From positions 1 through 64,000 of the IMG/VR virus record IMGVR_UViG_3300021373_002342: a stretch of DNA of 64,000 bases. One strand, given 5' to 3'. Below the pieces are notes generated by a model. That model searched no databases and was not told the DNA's origin. It saw only the letters and a list, made by a program, of their open reading frames with translations. The stretch comes from a virus. The position numbers were made by a program, and so were the translations under genes. Shown here in pieces: positions 35,148-41,160 of this stretch (position 1 is the first letter of the stretch; every line of letters starts with the position of its first letter).

Positions 35148-35224
35148 TGGCGCGGCTGAAGAGATTCGAACTCCTGACCCTTGGTTTCGTAGACCAATGC
35201 TCTATCCAGCTGAGCTACAGCCGC
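35148..35224 (-). tRNA. tRNA-Arg (anticodon ACG)
   Basis: 77-nt cloverleaf with acceptor GCGGCTG/CAGCCGC, anticodon stem TTGGT/ACCAA around loop CTACGAA, T-arm GGTTCGAATC-type loop, and encoded CCA. Reads CGU, and CGC/CGA after inosine conversion. Confidence 0.97.
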
Positions 35225-35234
35225 GTAAAATAAT

Positions 35235-35263
35235 ATTATAGTTGACTTTCATCTAAATGTCAA
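35235..35263 (-). promoter_or_regulatory. Sigma70 promoter immediately upstream of tRNA-Arg
   Basis: TTGACA, 17-nt spacer, TATAAT on the minus strand, 11 nt before the tRNA-Arg 5' end. The spacer contains an inverted copy of the -35 region (TTGAC...GTCAA), a possible operator. Confidence 0.8.
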
Positions 35264-35266
35264 CCA

Positions 35267-35340
35267 TGGAGTGAGAGGTGAGAATCGAACTCACATACAA
35301 GGATTTGCAATCCTCTGCGTAACCATTCCGCCACTCTCAC
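35267..35340 (-). tRNA. tRNA-Cys (anticodon GCA)
   Basis: 74-nt cloverleaf with acceptor GTGAGAG/CTCTCAC, anticodon loop TTGCAAA and encoded CCA. Confidence 0.97.
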
Positions 35341-35345
35341 ATAAT

Positions 35346-35422
35346 TGGTCGGGGATGCAGGATTCGAACCTGCGACCTCTCGCTCCCAAAGCGAGCGCAC
35401 TACCAGACTGTGCTAATCCCCG
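35346..35422 (-). tRNA. tRNA-Pro (anticodon TGG)
   Basis: 77-nt cloverleaf with acceptor CGGGGAT/ATCCCCG, anticodon stem CTCGC/GCGAG around TTTGGGA, and encoded CCA. It directly abuts tRNA-Trp. Confidence 0.97.
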
Positions 35423-35496
35423 TGGCATAGGTGGAGGGAGTCGAACCCCCGCTTGCAGTTTTGGAGACTGCCGTGCTACCATAACACTTCACCCAT
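35423..35496 (-). tRNA. tRNA-Trp (anticodon CCA)
   Basis: 74-nt cloverleaf with acceptor ATGGGTG/CACCTAT (one G-U pair), anticodon stem GCAGT/ACTGC around CTCCAAA, and encoded CCA. Its first base follows the U-run of the upstream terminator with no gap. Confidence 0.95.
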
Positions 35497-35528
35497 AAAA
35501 AAAGCCCCTTGCTTTCGCTTGGGGCTTT
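35497..35528 (-). terminator. Intrinsic terminator (attenuator) directly before tRNA-Trp
   Basis: Minus strand AAAGCCCC, a loop containing GCGAAAGC, then GGGGCTTT ending in a run of seven U. The 8-bp GC-rich stem plus U-run is a canonical intrinsic terminator. Its 5' arm (35521-35527) can alternatively pair with GGGGCTT at 35563-35557 in the leader. Confidence 0.85.
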
Positions 35529-35549
35529 CTCACGTACTCAAATATCACG

Positions 35550-35612
35550 TCAAGACAAGCCCCTACCTCTTGGCGGGCACCAACGAAAATTTGTTGTAAC
35601 TGTCTTGAACAT
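35550..35612 (-). CDS. Candidate leader peptide (20 aa) with Arg-Trp-Cys-Pro-Pro codons
   Basis: ATG 35612 is preceded by AGGA at a 7-nt spacing and opens a 20-codon frame ending in TGA at 35550. Codons 10-14 are CGT TGG TGC CCG CCA (RWCPP). These are exactly the codons read by tRNA-Arg(ACG), Trp, Cys and Pro(TGG) encoded just downstream. Codons 11-14 overlap region 1 of an RNA hairpin (35578-35572 with 35567-35559). Stalling there would free region 2 (35563-35557) to pair with the terminator's 5' arm. Finishing translation would place the ribosome over region 2 and allow termination. The peptide itself probably has no function. The mechanism is inferred from sequence only. Confidence 0.72.
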   Translation of the reverse strand: MFKTVTTNFRWCPPRGRGLS

Positions 35613-35641
35613 GTAAGTATCCTTTTGTTTAGTATGTTACT

Positions 35642-35670
35642 ACTATAGTATCAGTATTTAGCTTTGTCAA
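35642..35670 (-). promoter_or_regulatory. Sigma70 promoter of the attenuated tRNA operon
   Basis: TTGACA, 17-nt spacer, TATAGT on the minus strand. Predicted start near 35635. The spacer also contains a TAAATA element. Confidence 0.8.
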
Positions 35671-35678
35671 CCATTATT

Positions 35679-35807
35679 TTAAGATGCAGCGTAAATTATA
35701 AATACCGGTAGCATTAAAATTAGTGCTGGAACTGCCGTTGCCGATATTGCCTCACAAATTTCGCAAACTGATCGATTATTTTTTAATCTAATTATCAAGT
35801 CCGTCAT
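35679..35807 (-). CDS. Tiny membrane protein (42 aa)
   Basis: ATG 35807 opens MTDLIIRLKNNRSVCEICEA followed by one hydrophobic helix (PALILMLPVFIIYAAS). The N-terminal CEIC is a potential metal or disulfide pair. Overlaps the previous gene by 20 nt. Last gene of a run of four tiny overlapping genes. Confidence 0.55.
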   Translation of the reverse strand: MTDLIIRLKNNRSVCEICEAISATAVPALILMLPVFIIYAAS

Positions 35808-35949
35808 TAGTTTTGTTTTCTCCTGTATGTCTGTGTTGTCGTTCGGCTTCTCTCATTGCTAGAACATATCTTAGATCATGCATAGGAGCATATTTTAGGT
35901 AAACAAAAGAAACAATTATACAAGCAATAAAAATTAAGAATTCTATCAT
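35788..35949 (-). CDS. Tiny membrane protein (53 aa)
   Basis: ATG 35949 is preceded by a very strong GAGGAGGAGGA ribosome site. An N-terminal helix (MIEFLIFIACIIVSFVYLKY) is followed by a charged tail (REAERQHRHTGENK). Coupled by ATGA overlap to the 37-residue gene upstream. Small inner-membrane protein of unknown role. Confidence 0.65.
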   Translation of the reverse strand: MIEFLIFIACIIVSFVYLKYAPMHDLRYVLAMREAERQHRHTGENKTNDGLDN

Positions 35950-36059
35950 TCCTCCTCCTCATCCTGCATTGGTTGTTTCCTCCATTGCCAACCTGTATTC
36001 CAAGGTAGTATCCAATAATGAAAAAACCATTCTGCCCAACTTTTTTTCTGTGTTATCAT
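35946..36059 (-). CDS. Tiny aromatic-rich protein (37 aa)
   Basis: ATG 36059 overlaps the upstream stop (ATGA). Trp/Phe-rich (AEWFFHYWILPWNTGWQW), probably membrane-interfacial, with an acidic tail encoded by the purine run that is also the next gene's ribosome site. Unknown role. Confidence 0.55.
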   Translation of the reverse strand: MITQKKSWAEWFFHYWILPWNTGWQWRKQPMQDEEEE

Positions 36060-36163
36060 AGTGGATTTACTCCGTATAAAGTCATCAAAAAAATACTCAC
36101 TAGAAATCCTACTTCAATACGATCTCGTAGTGTACTTTCGTCTAACAGTTTTTTTGATTTCAT
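36056..36163 (-). CDS. Tiny one-TM protein (35 aa)
   Basis: ATG 36163 opens MKSKKLLDESTLRDRIEVGF and one hydrophobic helix (FLVSIFLMTLYGV). No ribosome site is visible. First gene of the four-gene cluster; TATAAT-like and GATAAATA sequences lie just upstream. Confidence 0.55.
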   Translation of the reverse strand: MKSKKLLDESTLRDRIEVGFLVSIFLMTLYGVNPL

Positions 36164-36257
36164 TTATAATTAGTAGTTATAATATATTATAATCATATAT
36201 TATGTTTTTCACGCTTATTTATCATTTAGAATAAAAAAACAGTAGAAAACTGGTAGT
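36164..36257 (-). promoter_or_regulatory. Intergenic region with weak terminator and late-type promoter
   Basis: Downstream of the 92-residue gene a CAGT/ACTG hairpin is followed by seven U (about 36232-36252), a weak terminator. GATAAATA (36216-36223) and TATAAT-like sequences precede the tiny-gene cluster. Confidence 0.4.
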
Positions 36258-36536
36258 TTAAATATTATCAGGCGGAGCATAGGTTTCAGCAAGAGGTTTG
36301 TAACTTGCAGGATATTTAGACAACGTTAATTGTTCACCGTCCCAAATGCACCAAATTGAAGGACGCACACCTACTTTAAATTCATGTACTTCGTAATCTC
36401 CTAAGAGAGACTCAGGAAGTATATTGCCTTTGCGATCTCGCATTGGCCCTGTTCCACTAATGTATGTAACCTGGGCACTACCCCATCTATTCCACGCTTC
36501 ATCAACTAGATCAAAGCAGTCTGTCATGTGTTCCAT
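36258..36536 (-). CDS. Small phage protein (92 aa), unknown
   Basis: ATG 36536 has AAGGAAA 4 nt upstream and begins 15 nt after the tRNA-Ala CCA end, so it is expressed from the tRNA transcript. Soluble, with two cysteines (CFDLVDEAWNRWG, SIWCIWDGEQL). No family recognised. Confidence 0.75.
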   Translation of the reverse strand: MEHMTDCFDLVDEAWNRWGSAQVTYISGTGPMRDRKGNILPESLLGDYEVHEFKVGVRPSIWCIWDGEQLTLSKYPASYKPLAETYAPPDNI

Positions 36537-36550
36537 ACTATTTCCTTATT

Positions 36551-36626
36551 TGGTGGAGCCGACAGGGGTCGAACCTGCGACCTTCTGGATGCAAACCAGA
36601 CGCTCTCCCAACTGAGCTACGGCCCC
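36551..36626 (-). tRNA. tRNA-Ala (anticodon TGC)
   Basis: 76-nt cloverleaf with acceptor GGGGCCG/CGGCTCC, anticodon stem TCTGG/CCAGA around TTTGCAT, and encoded CCA. Confidence 0.97.
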
Positions 36627-36632
36627 TTAAAC

Positions 36633-36708
36633 TGGTGCCGGATGCAAGAGTCGAACTCGCGACCTTCTCATTACAAGTGAGCTGCTCTACCAACTGAGCT
36701 AATCCGGC
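36633..36708 (-). tRNA. tRNA-Thr (anticodon TGT)
   Basis: 76-nt cloverleaf with acceptor GCCGGAT/ATCCGGC, anticodon loop CTTGTAA and encoded CCA. The outermost anticodon-stem pair is a G-A mismatch. Confidence 0.95.
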
Positions 36709-36709
36709 T

Positions 36710-36784
36710 TTATCTTTTTACTCTACAATTAGGACAAAAGTCATTGTATCCTAACTCTGTCTTACATTCTGGACAAGTATTCAT
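36710..36784 (-). CDS. Minimal zinc-ribbon peptide (24 aa) between tRNA genes
   Basis: ATG 36784 opens MNTCPECKTELGYNDFCPNC and ends RVKR. Two CPxC pairs 10 residues apart are exactly a zinc ribbon. AGGA lies about 13 nt upstream. It sits between tRNA-Ser and tRNA-Thr with 1 nt to spare, so it was probably kept deliberately. Confidence 0.55.
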   Translation of the reverse strand: MNTCPECKTELGYNDFCPNCRVKR

Positions 36785-36804
36785 ATTTTACTTATCCTAG
36801 TTTT

Positions 36805-36894
36805 TGGCGGAGAGTGAGGGATTCGAACCCTCGATACGCTTTCACGTATGCACCCTTAGCAGGGGTGTGCTTTCGACCACTCAGCCAACTCTCC
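36805..36894 (-). tRNA. tRNA-Ser (anticodon GCT)
   Basis: 90-nt class II tRNA with a long variable arm, acceptor GGAGAGT/ACTCTCC, anticodon stem CACCC/GGGTG around CTGCTAA, and encoded CCA. Confidence 0.97.
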
Positions 36895-36896
36895 AA

Positions 36897-36952
36897 TTAC
36901 ACTCCTAGTTTATCAGTCTAGTGCAAGTTGCTATGCTTCCTGCTGAGTGTAA
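36897..36952 (-). repeat. Inverted repeat filling the tRNA-Ser/tRNA-Asn spacer
   Basis: Perfect 8-bp arms TTACACTC (36897-36904) and GAGTGTAA (36945-36952) bracket the whole spacer between the two tRNAs. It would form a stem in the precursor RNA, possibly a processing signal. Confidence 0.5.
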
Positions 36953-36955
36953 AAT

Positions 36956-37031
<76 letters not shown>

Positions 37032-37054
37032 ATACTCTTTACTTACCTACTTGT

Positions 37055-37447
37055 TTAATTTTTATCAAACAAATCGGCTGTAGTCATTAGAGGCTGTTCT
37101 TCCTCTCTTAGGTCATCGTCATCATATGTTTTCTTCATGATATCACTGGCCATAATTTTTACATCTTTACCAGCAAGACGATATTCCATTTCTTTGCGAA
37201 GTACCTTTTCAACTGATCCTGGTCCTTCCCAAATTTCATTTAATGCTTCGTTAATTTTTTCAATTTTAACTCGGCTAAGTCGAATAACACCAAAATGGTG
37301 TTGCAAGAAGCCTTTGAATACTTCTGGAATTCTGCTATGTTCTGTTATAGCAAATGTTCCGTCAAATCCATTTACATAATAAGGCTTGTCAATATCCTTG
37401 GCATAGAATGCTATTCTATCTTCCATGATACCTTGTATATCTAACAT
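37055..37447 (-). CDS. Conserved phage protein (130 aa), unknown
   Basis: Soluble alpha/beta protein (IAFYAKDIDKPYYVNGFDGT...) with an acidic C-terminus (YDDDDLREEEQP). AGGAGA precedes the ATG. It ends 24 nt before tRNA-Asn with no terminator visible, so the second tRNA cluster is probably transcribed with it. Unrecognised. Confidence 0.8.
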   Translation of the reverse strand: MLDIQGIMEDRIAFYAKDIDKPYYVNGFDGTFAITEHSRIPEVFKGFLQHHFGVIRLSRVKIEKINEALNEIWEGPGSVEKVLRKEMEYRLAGKDVKIMASDIMKKTYDDDDLREEEQPLMTTADLFDKN

Positions 37448-37455
37448 AAGTTCTC

Positions 37456-37623
37456 CTATACATCTATTATTAATGTTGCAAAAAATAGCAGTCCTACAAC
37501 TGCCCCTAAAAAACCTAAAATTAAAAGAAATCCGAAAAGCATAAAATTAAAAATAGTAGGCTTAGGTGGGTCTTCTGGTAAACTACCTACACCTATTAAT
37601 GCTTTTAGTACTTCTTTGATCAT
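37456..37623 (-). CDS. Small membrane protein (55 aa)
   Basis: ATG 37623 overlaps the upstream TGA (ATGA). Two adjacent hydrophobic helices (IFNFMLFGFLLILGFLGA and VVGLLFFATLIIDV) follow a Pro-rich turn (LPEDPPKPT). Role unknown. Confidence 0.7.
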   Translation of the reverse strand: MIKEVLKALIGVGSLPEDPPKPTIFNFMLFGFLLILGFLGAVVGLLFFATLIIDV

Positions 37624-37814
37624 ACTTTCAAAATATGGTCACTATAATAAGTGTCCATTAACCTTTGTAACTCTTGTGACTTTGCATCTTTGCCTAGGTC
37701 TTGTTCAACAGTTTCTAAGTAATCGTACATGTCTTGACCGTTAAGTAAACGATGTTCAACCCATTGTTGCATATCATCTAGAATTAAATGTTCTAAAATT
37801 TGTCCTTCATCCAT
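37620..37814 (-). CDS. Small acidic helical protein (64 aa)
   Basis: I chose ATG 37814 (MDEGQILEHLILDDMQQWVE), which overlaps the upstream stop by 8 nt. A longer frame from 37856 lies wholly inside the upstream gene. Acidic helices, no motif. Part of a tight overlapping operon running from 39.9 to 37.1 kb. Confidence 0.65.
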   Translation of the reverse strand: MDEGQILEHLILDDMQQWVEHRLLNGQDMYDYLETVEQDLGKDAKSQELQRLMDTYYSDHILKV

Positions 37815-38010
37815 CACTCTGCCTTCCCATAATTTGATGGATAATTTTTTCTGCATCAGGATACGATGTCATAGATTGGATTTGCTCTTCAAGAAAATCC
37901 ATACGTGCAATTTCATTCATTACATTGATTTGTTTAATGGGGTCTGGCCAAGTGTAGCCGTAATAAGGTTGTGTCCAACTAAAACTATAACTAAAATCTT
38001 CAGGATTCAT
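37807..38010 (-). CDS. Small phage protein (67 aa), unknown
   Basis: The N-terminus is aromatic (MNPEDFSYSFSWTQPYYGYT) and the rest helical (MNEIARMDFLEEQIQSM). It overlaps the WYL_2-like gene by 11 nt and the next gene by 8 nt. Unrecognised. Confidence 0.7.
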   Translation of the reverse strand: MNPEDFSYSFSWTQPYYGYTWPDPIKQINVMNEIARMDFLEEQIQSMTSYPDAEKIIHQIMGRQSDG

Positions 38011-38338
38011 TTTGCTCGTCCTCTATAATTCTTATTGACTTTAAACGATCGTATCGAAAACTTCTAAAGCCTTTTGCATCTATTACCCATACTGCAACTA
38101 CTTCTTCGTTTAGTTCTCGAACTTTCTTTTGGGTAATAGGATCATCTTTTTTGGCAGGAGGTAAGTATGACTCTTGTAGTGTACAAGGCATAACTCTTTC
38201 ATCACCGTTTAATTTAGTAAAAGTAACTTCTACTATATTTTCTTTAAGTAATGCTACTAGTTCTTCTCTAGTAGGAATACCTTTTTTATCTGCAACAAAC
38301 TCTTTTAGTTTGTCGGCATGCCAAATCGCTGCACTCAT
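38000..38338 (-). CDS. WYL_2/Sm-like SH3-fold protein (112 aa)
   Basis: The block IVEVTFTKLNGDERVMPCTL followed by LPP matches the small Sm-like SH3 beta-barrel proteins (WYL_2-like) that are widespread in T4-like marine phages. The C-terminus (VIDAKGFRSFRYDRLKSIR) continues the barrel. Such proteins are thought to bind ligand or nucleic acid; the role is not established. ATGA coupling with the membrane gene upstream. Confidence 0.78.
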   Translation of the reverse strand: MSAAIWHADKLKEFVADKKGIPTREELVALLKENIVEVTFTKLNGDERVMPCTLQESYLPPAKKDDPITQKKVRELNEEVVAVWVIDAKGFRSFRYDRLKSIRIIEDEQNES

Positions 38339-38499
38339 AGTTCTTCTAAAATGCCTAGTACTTCAGCGGCTGCAAAAAAGATTACAAACCAACCAATTGC
38401 GTTAGTAGCAAAGGCTGCGCCGCAACCTGCTAGTCGAAGGCCGCTTTTAGCCATGCTCATATAAAAATGCTTTTTGCTTACGTCTACTGGTTCTACCAT
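38335..38499 (-). CDS. Small membrane protein (54 aa)
   Basis: ATG 38499 overlaps the clpP stop (TAATG). One hydrophobic helix (NAIGWFVIFFAAAEVLGIL) follows a Gly/Ala-rich amphipathic segment (SGLRLAGCGAAFA). Tight coupling to clpP could mean a membrane partner of the protease, but this is only context. Confidence 0.7.
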   Translation of the reverse strand: MVEPVDVSKKHFYMSMAKSGLRLAGCGAAFATNAIGWFVIFFAAAEVLGILEEL

Positions 38500-39116
38500 T
38501 ATCTATTCTCCACTACTTTATCAGCAAAGCCGTTTTCTACTGCTTCGTCTGCTGTTAGGAATGTATCAAACTTCATTGTTTCAAACAATTCCTCATATGT
38601 TTTGCCTGCAGAGTTGTGTTTTACATATAGCTCTGTCAGACGCTTGTTAACTTTCTGTGACTCTTCGTAGTGACGTTTGATATCTTCCATTTGCAGTTCT
38701 TGAATATGAACACTACCGCTTGTACCAGGAGTGCCTGAACTTACACGGTGAATCATTGTACGGCTTTCAGGTAATACAACTCGTTTACCTTCTGTACCTG
38801 CTTGTGCTAAGAAACTGCCCATTGAACATGCTTGACCCATTACAATAGTGCGTACATCACATTTAATAAACTGCATGGTATCATAAATTGCTAGTCCTGC
38901 TGTTACAGCACCGCCTGGTGAATTAATATACAAATTAATATCTTTATCAGGGTTTTCACTTTCTAAAAATAACATTTGTGCTACAATTAGATTTGCCATA
39001 TTATCCTCAACAGGACCATTTAGCATAATAATACGATCTTTCAGCAATCGACTGTAAATATCGTATGAACGTTCTCCTCGAGCTTCTTGCTCAACTACCA
39101 TAGGTATAAGTGGCAT
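38499..39116 (-). CDS. clpP: ClpP serine protease subunit (205 aa)
   Basis: ClpP forms the barrel protease of Clp machines. The nucleophile Ser98 is in GQACSMGSF, the His123 in [10 protein letters not shown], and the Asp184 in [30 protein letters not shown] forms the oxyanion and handle region. The spacing from His to Asp is longer than in E. coli ClpP. No Clp ATPase is seen in the window, but a ClpS adaptor is at 61.5 kb, so it probably works with host ClpA/ClpX. An intragenic sigma70 promoter lies 175-200 nt upstream. Confidence 0.95.
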   Translation of the reverse strand: MPLIPMVVEQEARGERSYDIYSRLLKDRIIMLNGPVEDNMANLIVAQMLFLESENPDKDINLYINSPGGAVTAGLAIYDTMQFIKCDVRTIVMGQACSMGSFLAQAGTEGKRVVLPESRTMIHRVSSGTPGTSGSVHIQELQMEDIKRHYEESQKVNKRLTELYVKHNSAGKTYEELFETMKFDTFLTADEAVENGFADKVVENR

Positions 39117-39352
39117 TAGTATCTCCCCTTTGTATTAACTGATCTAATAACTTTAGGACCAGTAGTTGTTAATTCCATTCCATGTATGCTACCAACATAA
39201 ATTCGGCCAGTCCATTTCATATGAATCTTTTCCCCGGCAACGAATGCGTTAAGCGATACGTTTTCTTTTAAGTCTGCTACTTCAGCTTCTATTGTAACAT
39301 CAGTACGAGTGTTTGTCAACTGTGCTGTAGTACTGTAAATATCTTGTCTCAT
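39116..39352 (-). CDS. Small beta-rich phage protein (78 aa), unknown
   Basis: Sequence such as [38 protein letters not shown] suggests a small beta-barrel. It ends 1 nt into clpP. The gene carries an internal sigma70-like promoter. No family recognised. Confidence 0.72.
   Translation of the reverse strand: MRQDIYSTTAQLTNTRTDVTIEAEVADLKENVSLNAFVAGEKIHMKWTGRIYVGSIHGMELTTTGPKVIRSVNTKGRY
39291..39319 (-). promoter_or_regulatory. Intragenic sigma70-like promoter upstream of clpP
   Basis: TTGACA, 17-nt spacer, TACAAT on the minus strand inside the 78-residue gene. Confidence 0.6.
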
Positions 39353-39621
39353 TTTTTTCCTAACAATTTTAAATTTAATACGAAGTTCTCAACTAATAGT
39401 TTAACAATAATTGCGCCATCTGTCAAGTGATTTCTTTCCATTTGTAGCACATGTGTTGCCATCATTATGTAGGCTTGTTCTTCTGTTATCGCAAGTTCGC
39501 CCCAGTCAATTGGATCGACACCCTCGCATTCTTTTGCAAGTATAACAAGATTTCGGATTGCTTCGTCGTCTACATCAAACATATTTTGATGATTTTCTGC
39601 ATCTTCTCTAAGTGTACTCAT
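39349..39621 (-). CDS. Small helical phage protein (90 aa), unknown
   Basis: Helical, acidic N-terminus (MSTLREDAENHQNMFDVDDE). ATGA-type overlaps on both sides show co-translation with its neighbours. The gene hosts a sigma70-like promoter. Not recognised. Confidence 0.72.
   Translation of the reverse strand: MSTLREDAENHQNMFDVDDEAIRNLVILAKECEGVDPIDWGELAITEEQAYIMMATHVLQMERNHLTDGAIIVKLLVENFVLNLKLLGKK
39398..39426 (-). promoter_or_regulatory. Intragenic sigma70-like promoter
   Basis: TTGACA, 17-nt spacer, TAAACT on the minus strand, inside the 90-residue gene and 46 nt before the next ATG (39352). Confidence 0.6.
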
Positions 39622-39935
39622 CGTTTAAATAACTCCCAGAATCTTCCAAGTAATATTAGTGCGCCTCCAAAAGCAAACCATCCAAAGACAGCACCAAATC
39701 CATCATAATACCAAATAAATGGCATTGCACCTATCCATACTGCTTTAGCAGTATAACTTTTCCAGTTCCATAACACATAAAGCAAGCCATCGAAACTCCA
39801 TAGTTTTTCAGGTTTTTCTGGTCCAAAGTCTAATTTAGCATCTCCATATTGGTTTTTAAACCAACCTAAACGCCAAAATATTAAGCAAGGTAAACCTATG
39901 ACAAGTAGTATTCCTAGTACTTCGTGTAACTCCAT
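39618..39935 (-). CDS. Membrane protein (105 aa)
   Basis: Three hydrophobic segments (VLGILLVIGLPCLIFWRLGW, AVWIGAMPFIWYY, GFAFGGALILLG-type near the end) with Trp-rich linkers. ATG 39935 overlaps the upstream gene's stop. Unknown role. Confidence 0.72.
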   Translation of the reverse strand: MELHEVLGILLVIGLPCLIFWRLGWFKNQYGDAKLDFGPEKPEKLWSFDGLLYVLWNWKSYTAKAVWIGAMPFIWYYDGFGAVFGWFAFGGALILLGRFWELFKR

Positions 39936-40348
39936 TATACTACATAACTCTGTACTAAGTTCATTGCAACTGCTGTACCGCTGATACTCGAGCCAATCAT
40001 AATAGCTCTGTCACTCCATACCATGCCAACAAACACCCAGCACATGCTGGATACGAGATATGCTATTTGACCGTACTGTGTAAAGCCTGCGCTAATTGTA
40101 AATACACCTGCTACAGCGAGTATAGTAGCGATCCACTTTACATACCAGTCTGGTGTACCAGTAGGAGTAGTAGGCGTTAAGTCTTCTACTTCTGTTTGCA
40201 GTTCAGCAAGTTCCGCTTTCAGTCGCTTTCGTTCTTTAGACAATTCCATCGCAAGGTTGCGAGCTCTTGTCTGCGAAGAGATCTCTTTGTATTCTTCTTG
40301 CGTTGTTTTGTCGTCTAATTCCAATTCTTCAATCCCAGAGGTTTTCAT
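39935..40348 (-). CDS. Coiled-coil plus two-TM membrane protein (137 aa)
   Basis: Start ATG 40348 (MKTSGIEELELDDKTTQEEY) has GGAAA upstream; the earlier ATG at 40375 lacks a site. Residues about 25-60 form a coiled coil (ELSKERKRLKAELAELQTEV), followed by two or three hydrophobic helices (WIATILAVAGVFTISAGF, IAYLVSSMCWVFVGMVW). Conserved-looking phage membrane protein without known function. Confidence 0.75.
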   Translation of the reverse strand: MKTSGIEELELDDKTTQEEYKEISSQTRARNLAMELSKERKRLKAELAELQTEVEDLTPTTPTGTPDWYVKWIATILAVAGVFTISAGFTQYGQIAYLVSSMCWVFVGMVWSDRAIMIGSSISGTAVAMNLVQSYVV

Positions 40349-40982
40349 AATATTTTCCAAATAGTCGGAACCCATTACTTATTCTTTCTTGATATTTCTT
40401 TCTACCTTCCCAATCATACTCTCTAGTATGCTTAGGTCCATTTACCATTTCGTAGTTACCATCTTCCAGTTTCTTCCACTGTAGATCGCTTTCACCTGAC
40501 TCGAACTGTTCTTCCCAGCGTCCATCATCTACTTTAGTTTCAAACGCAAAGATCATTTCGTCTAACACCCAATCCCAACGTTCAAAGTGTGTGCTGTCAG
40601 TTTCGTGATTGTCTTTCTGTTTCTTAGTCTGCTTCTTAGGCTGTAGCTCTTTAGGCACATCCTTAGGATCAACAAATGGAGCACCGTGCTTGGTTTCTTT
40701 TAGTTGTTTGAGCATGGGAAGCACAATAAGGGCAAGAGTATGATCCATACTCCACGTATCCCAGCGGTCTATGCGTACTTTTACTGTCTGTGTGCGTCTG
40801 TCAAACCAAATCCAGTTGAACACATTGTAAAAGTCTTGTACACGATCCTCCAGCCATTCAAGACTGCGTTCGAATCGTGTTTGTTCTGTGGGCCAATCCA
40901 CGTAGCCATATTTACGATCCATATAACGAGTATGGAATCGAGACATAAGTCTGTTAGGATAATTAGAAATTTTAACCTTCAT
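40329..40982 (-). CDS. Conserved phage protein (217 aa), unknown
   Basis: Trp/Arg/Glu-rich soluble protein (KISNYPNRLMSRFHTRYMD, DWVLDEMIFAFETKVDDGRW). Similar sequences occur among T4-like marine phage hypothetical proteins. No catalytic signature. Embedded in a long overlapping operon. Confidence 0.78.
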   Translation of the reverse strand: MKVKISNYPNRLMSRFHTRYMDRKYGYVDWPTEQTRFERSLEWLEDRVQDFYNVFNWIWFDRRTQTVKVRIDRWDTWSMDHTLALIVLPMLKQLKETKHGAPFVDPKDVPKELQPKKQTKKQKDNHETDSTHFERWDWVLDEMIFAFETKVDDGRWEEQFESGESDLQWKKLEDGNYEMVNGPKHTREYDWEGRKKYQERISNGFRLFGKYYENLWD

Positions 40983-41160
40983 AATAATCTACCACCATTA
41001 CCATCTCTGGCCTGTCAGGATGTTGAAATGTTTTTGCAAACTCCATTGCTTCTTCTGCATCTTCAAACAGTTCAGGTTGCAAGTCCCAACAGTGCTCTGT
41101 TTGTTTAGTAACATAAATCCAATCGTCCTTGCCGTCAAGACATACCATCACTGCGTACAT
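40972..41160 (-). CDS. Small phage protein (62 aa), unknown
   Basis: Start ATG 41160 (MYAVMVCLDGKDDWIYVTKQ) is preceded by GAGGAGAAG. Ferredoxin-like beta-alpha-beta layout (ELFEDAEEAMEFAKTFQ). Overlaps both neighbours. Unrecognised. Confidence 0.7.
   Translation of the reverse strand: MYAVMVCLDGKDDWIYVTKQTEHCWDLQPELFEDAEEAMEFAKTFQHPDRPEMVMVVDYYEG

Larger units (their letters stand above)
35497..35635 (-). ncRNA. Attenuator leader RNA of the tRNA-Trp-Pro-Cys-Arg operon
   Basis: From the predicted start near 35635 to the terminator, the 139-nt leader can form a closing stem CAAGACA/TGTCTTG (35607-35601 with 35557-35551), an inner hairpin GCCCGCC/GGT-AG-GGGC, and the terminator. The antiterminator pairs GGGGCTT (35563-35557) with AAGCCCC (35527-35521), 7 bp. 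These alternatives are mutually exclusive, as in trp-type attenuators. Without translation the default fold leaves the terminator free. Confidence 0.7.

Noticed and set aside
35135-35197. N-terminal extension of the sulfotransferase to 35197
   Set aside because: It would run through tRNA-Arg. The ATG at 35134 follows the tRNA.
35497-35635. tmRNA, twister ribozyme or glutamine riboswitch in the tRNA-operon leader
   Set aside because: No tRNA-like acceptor half, no twister core and no glnA-RNA consensus could be aligned. The leader-peptide attenuator explains all stems.
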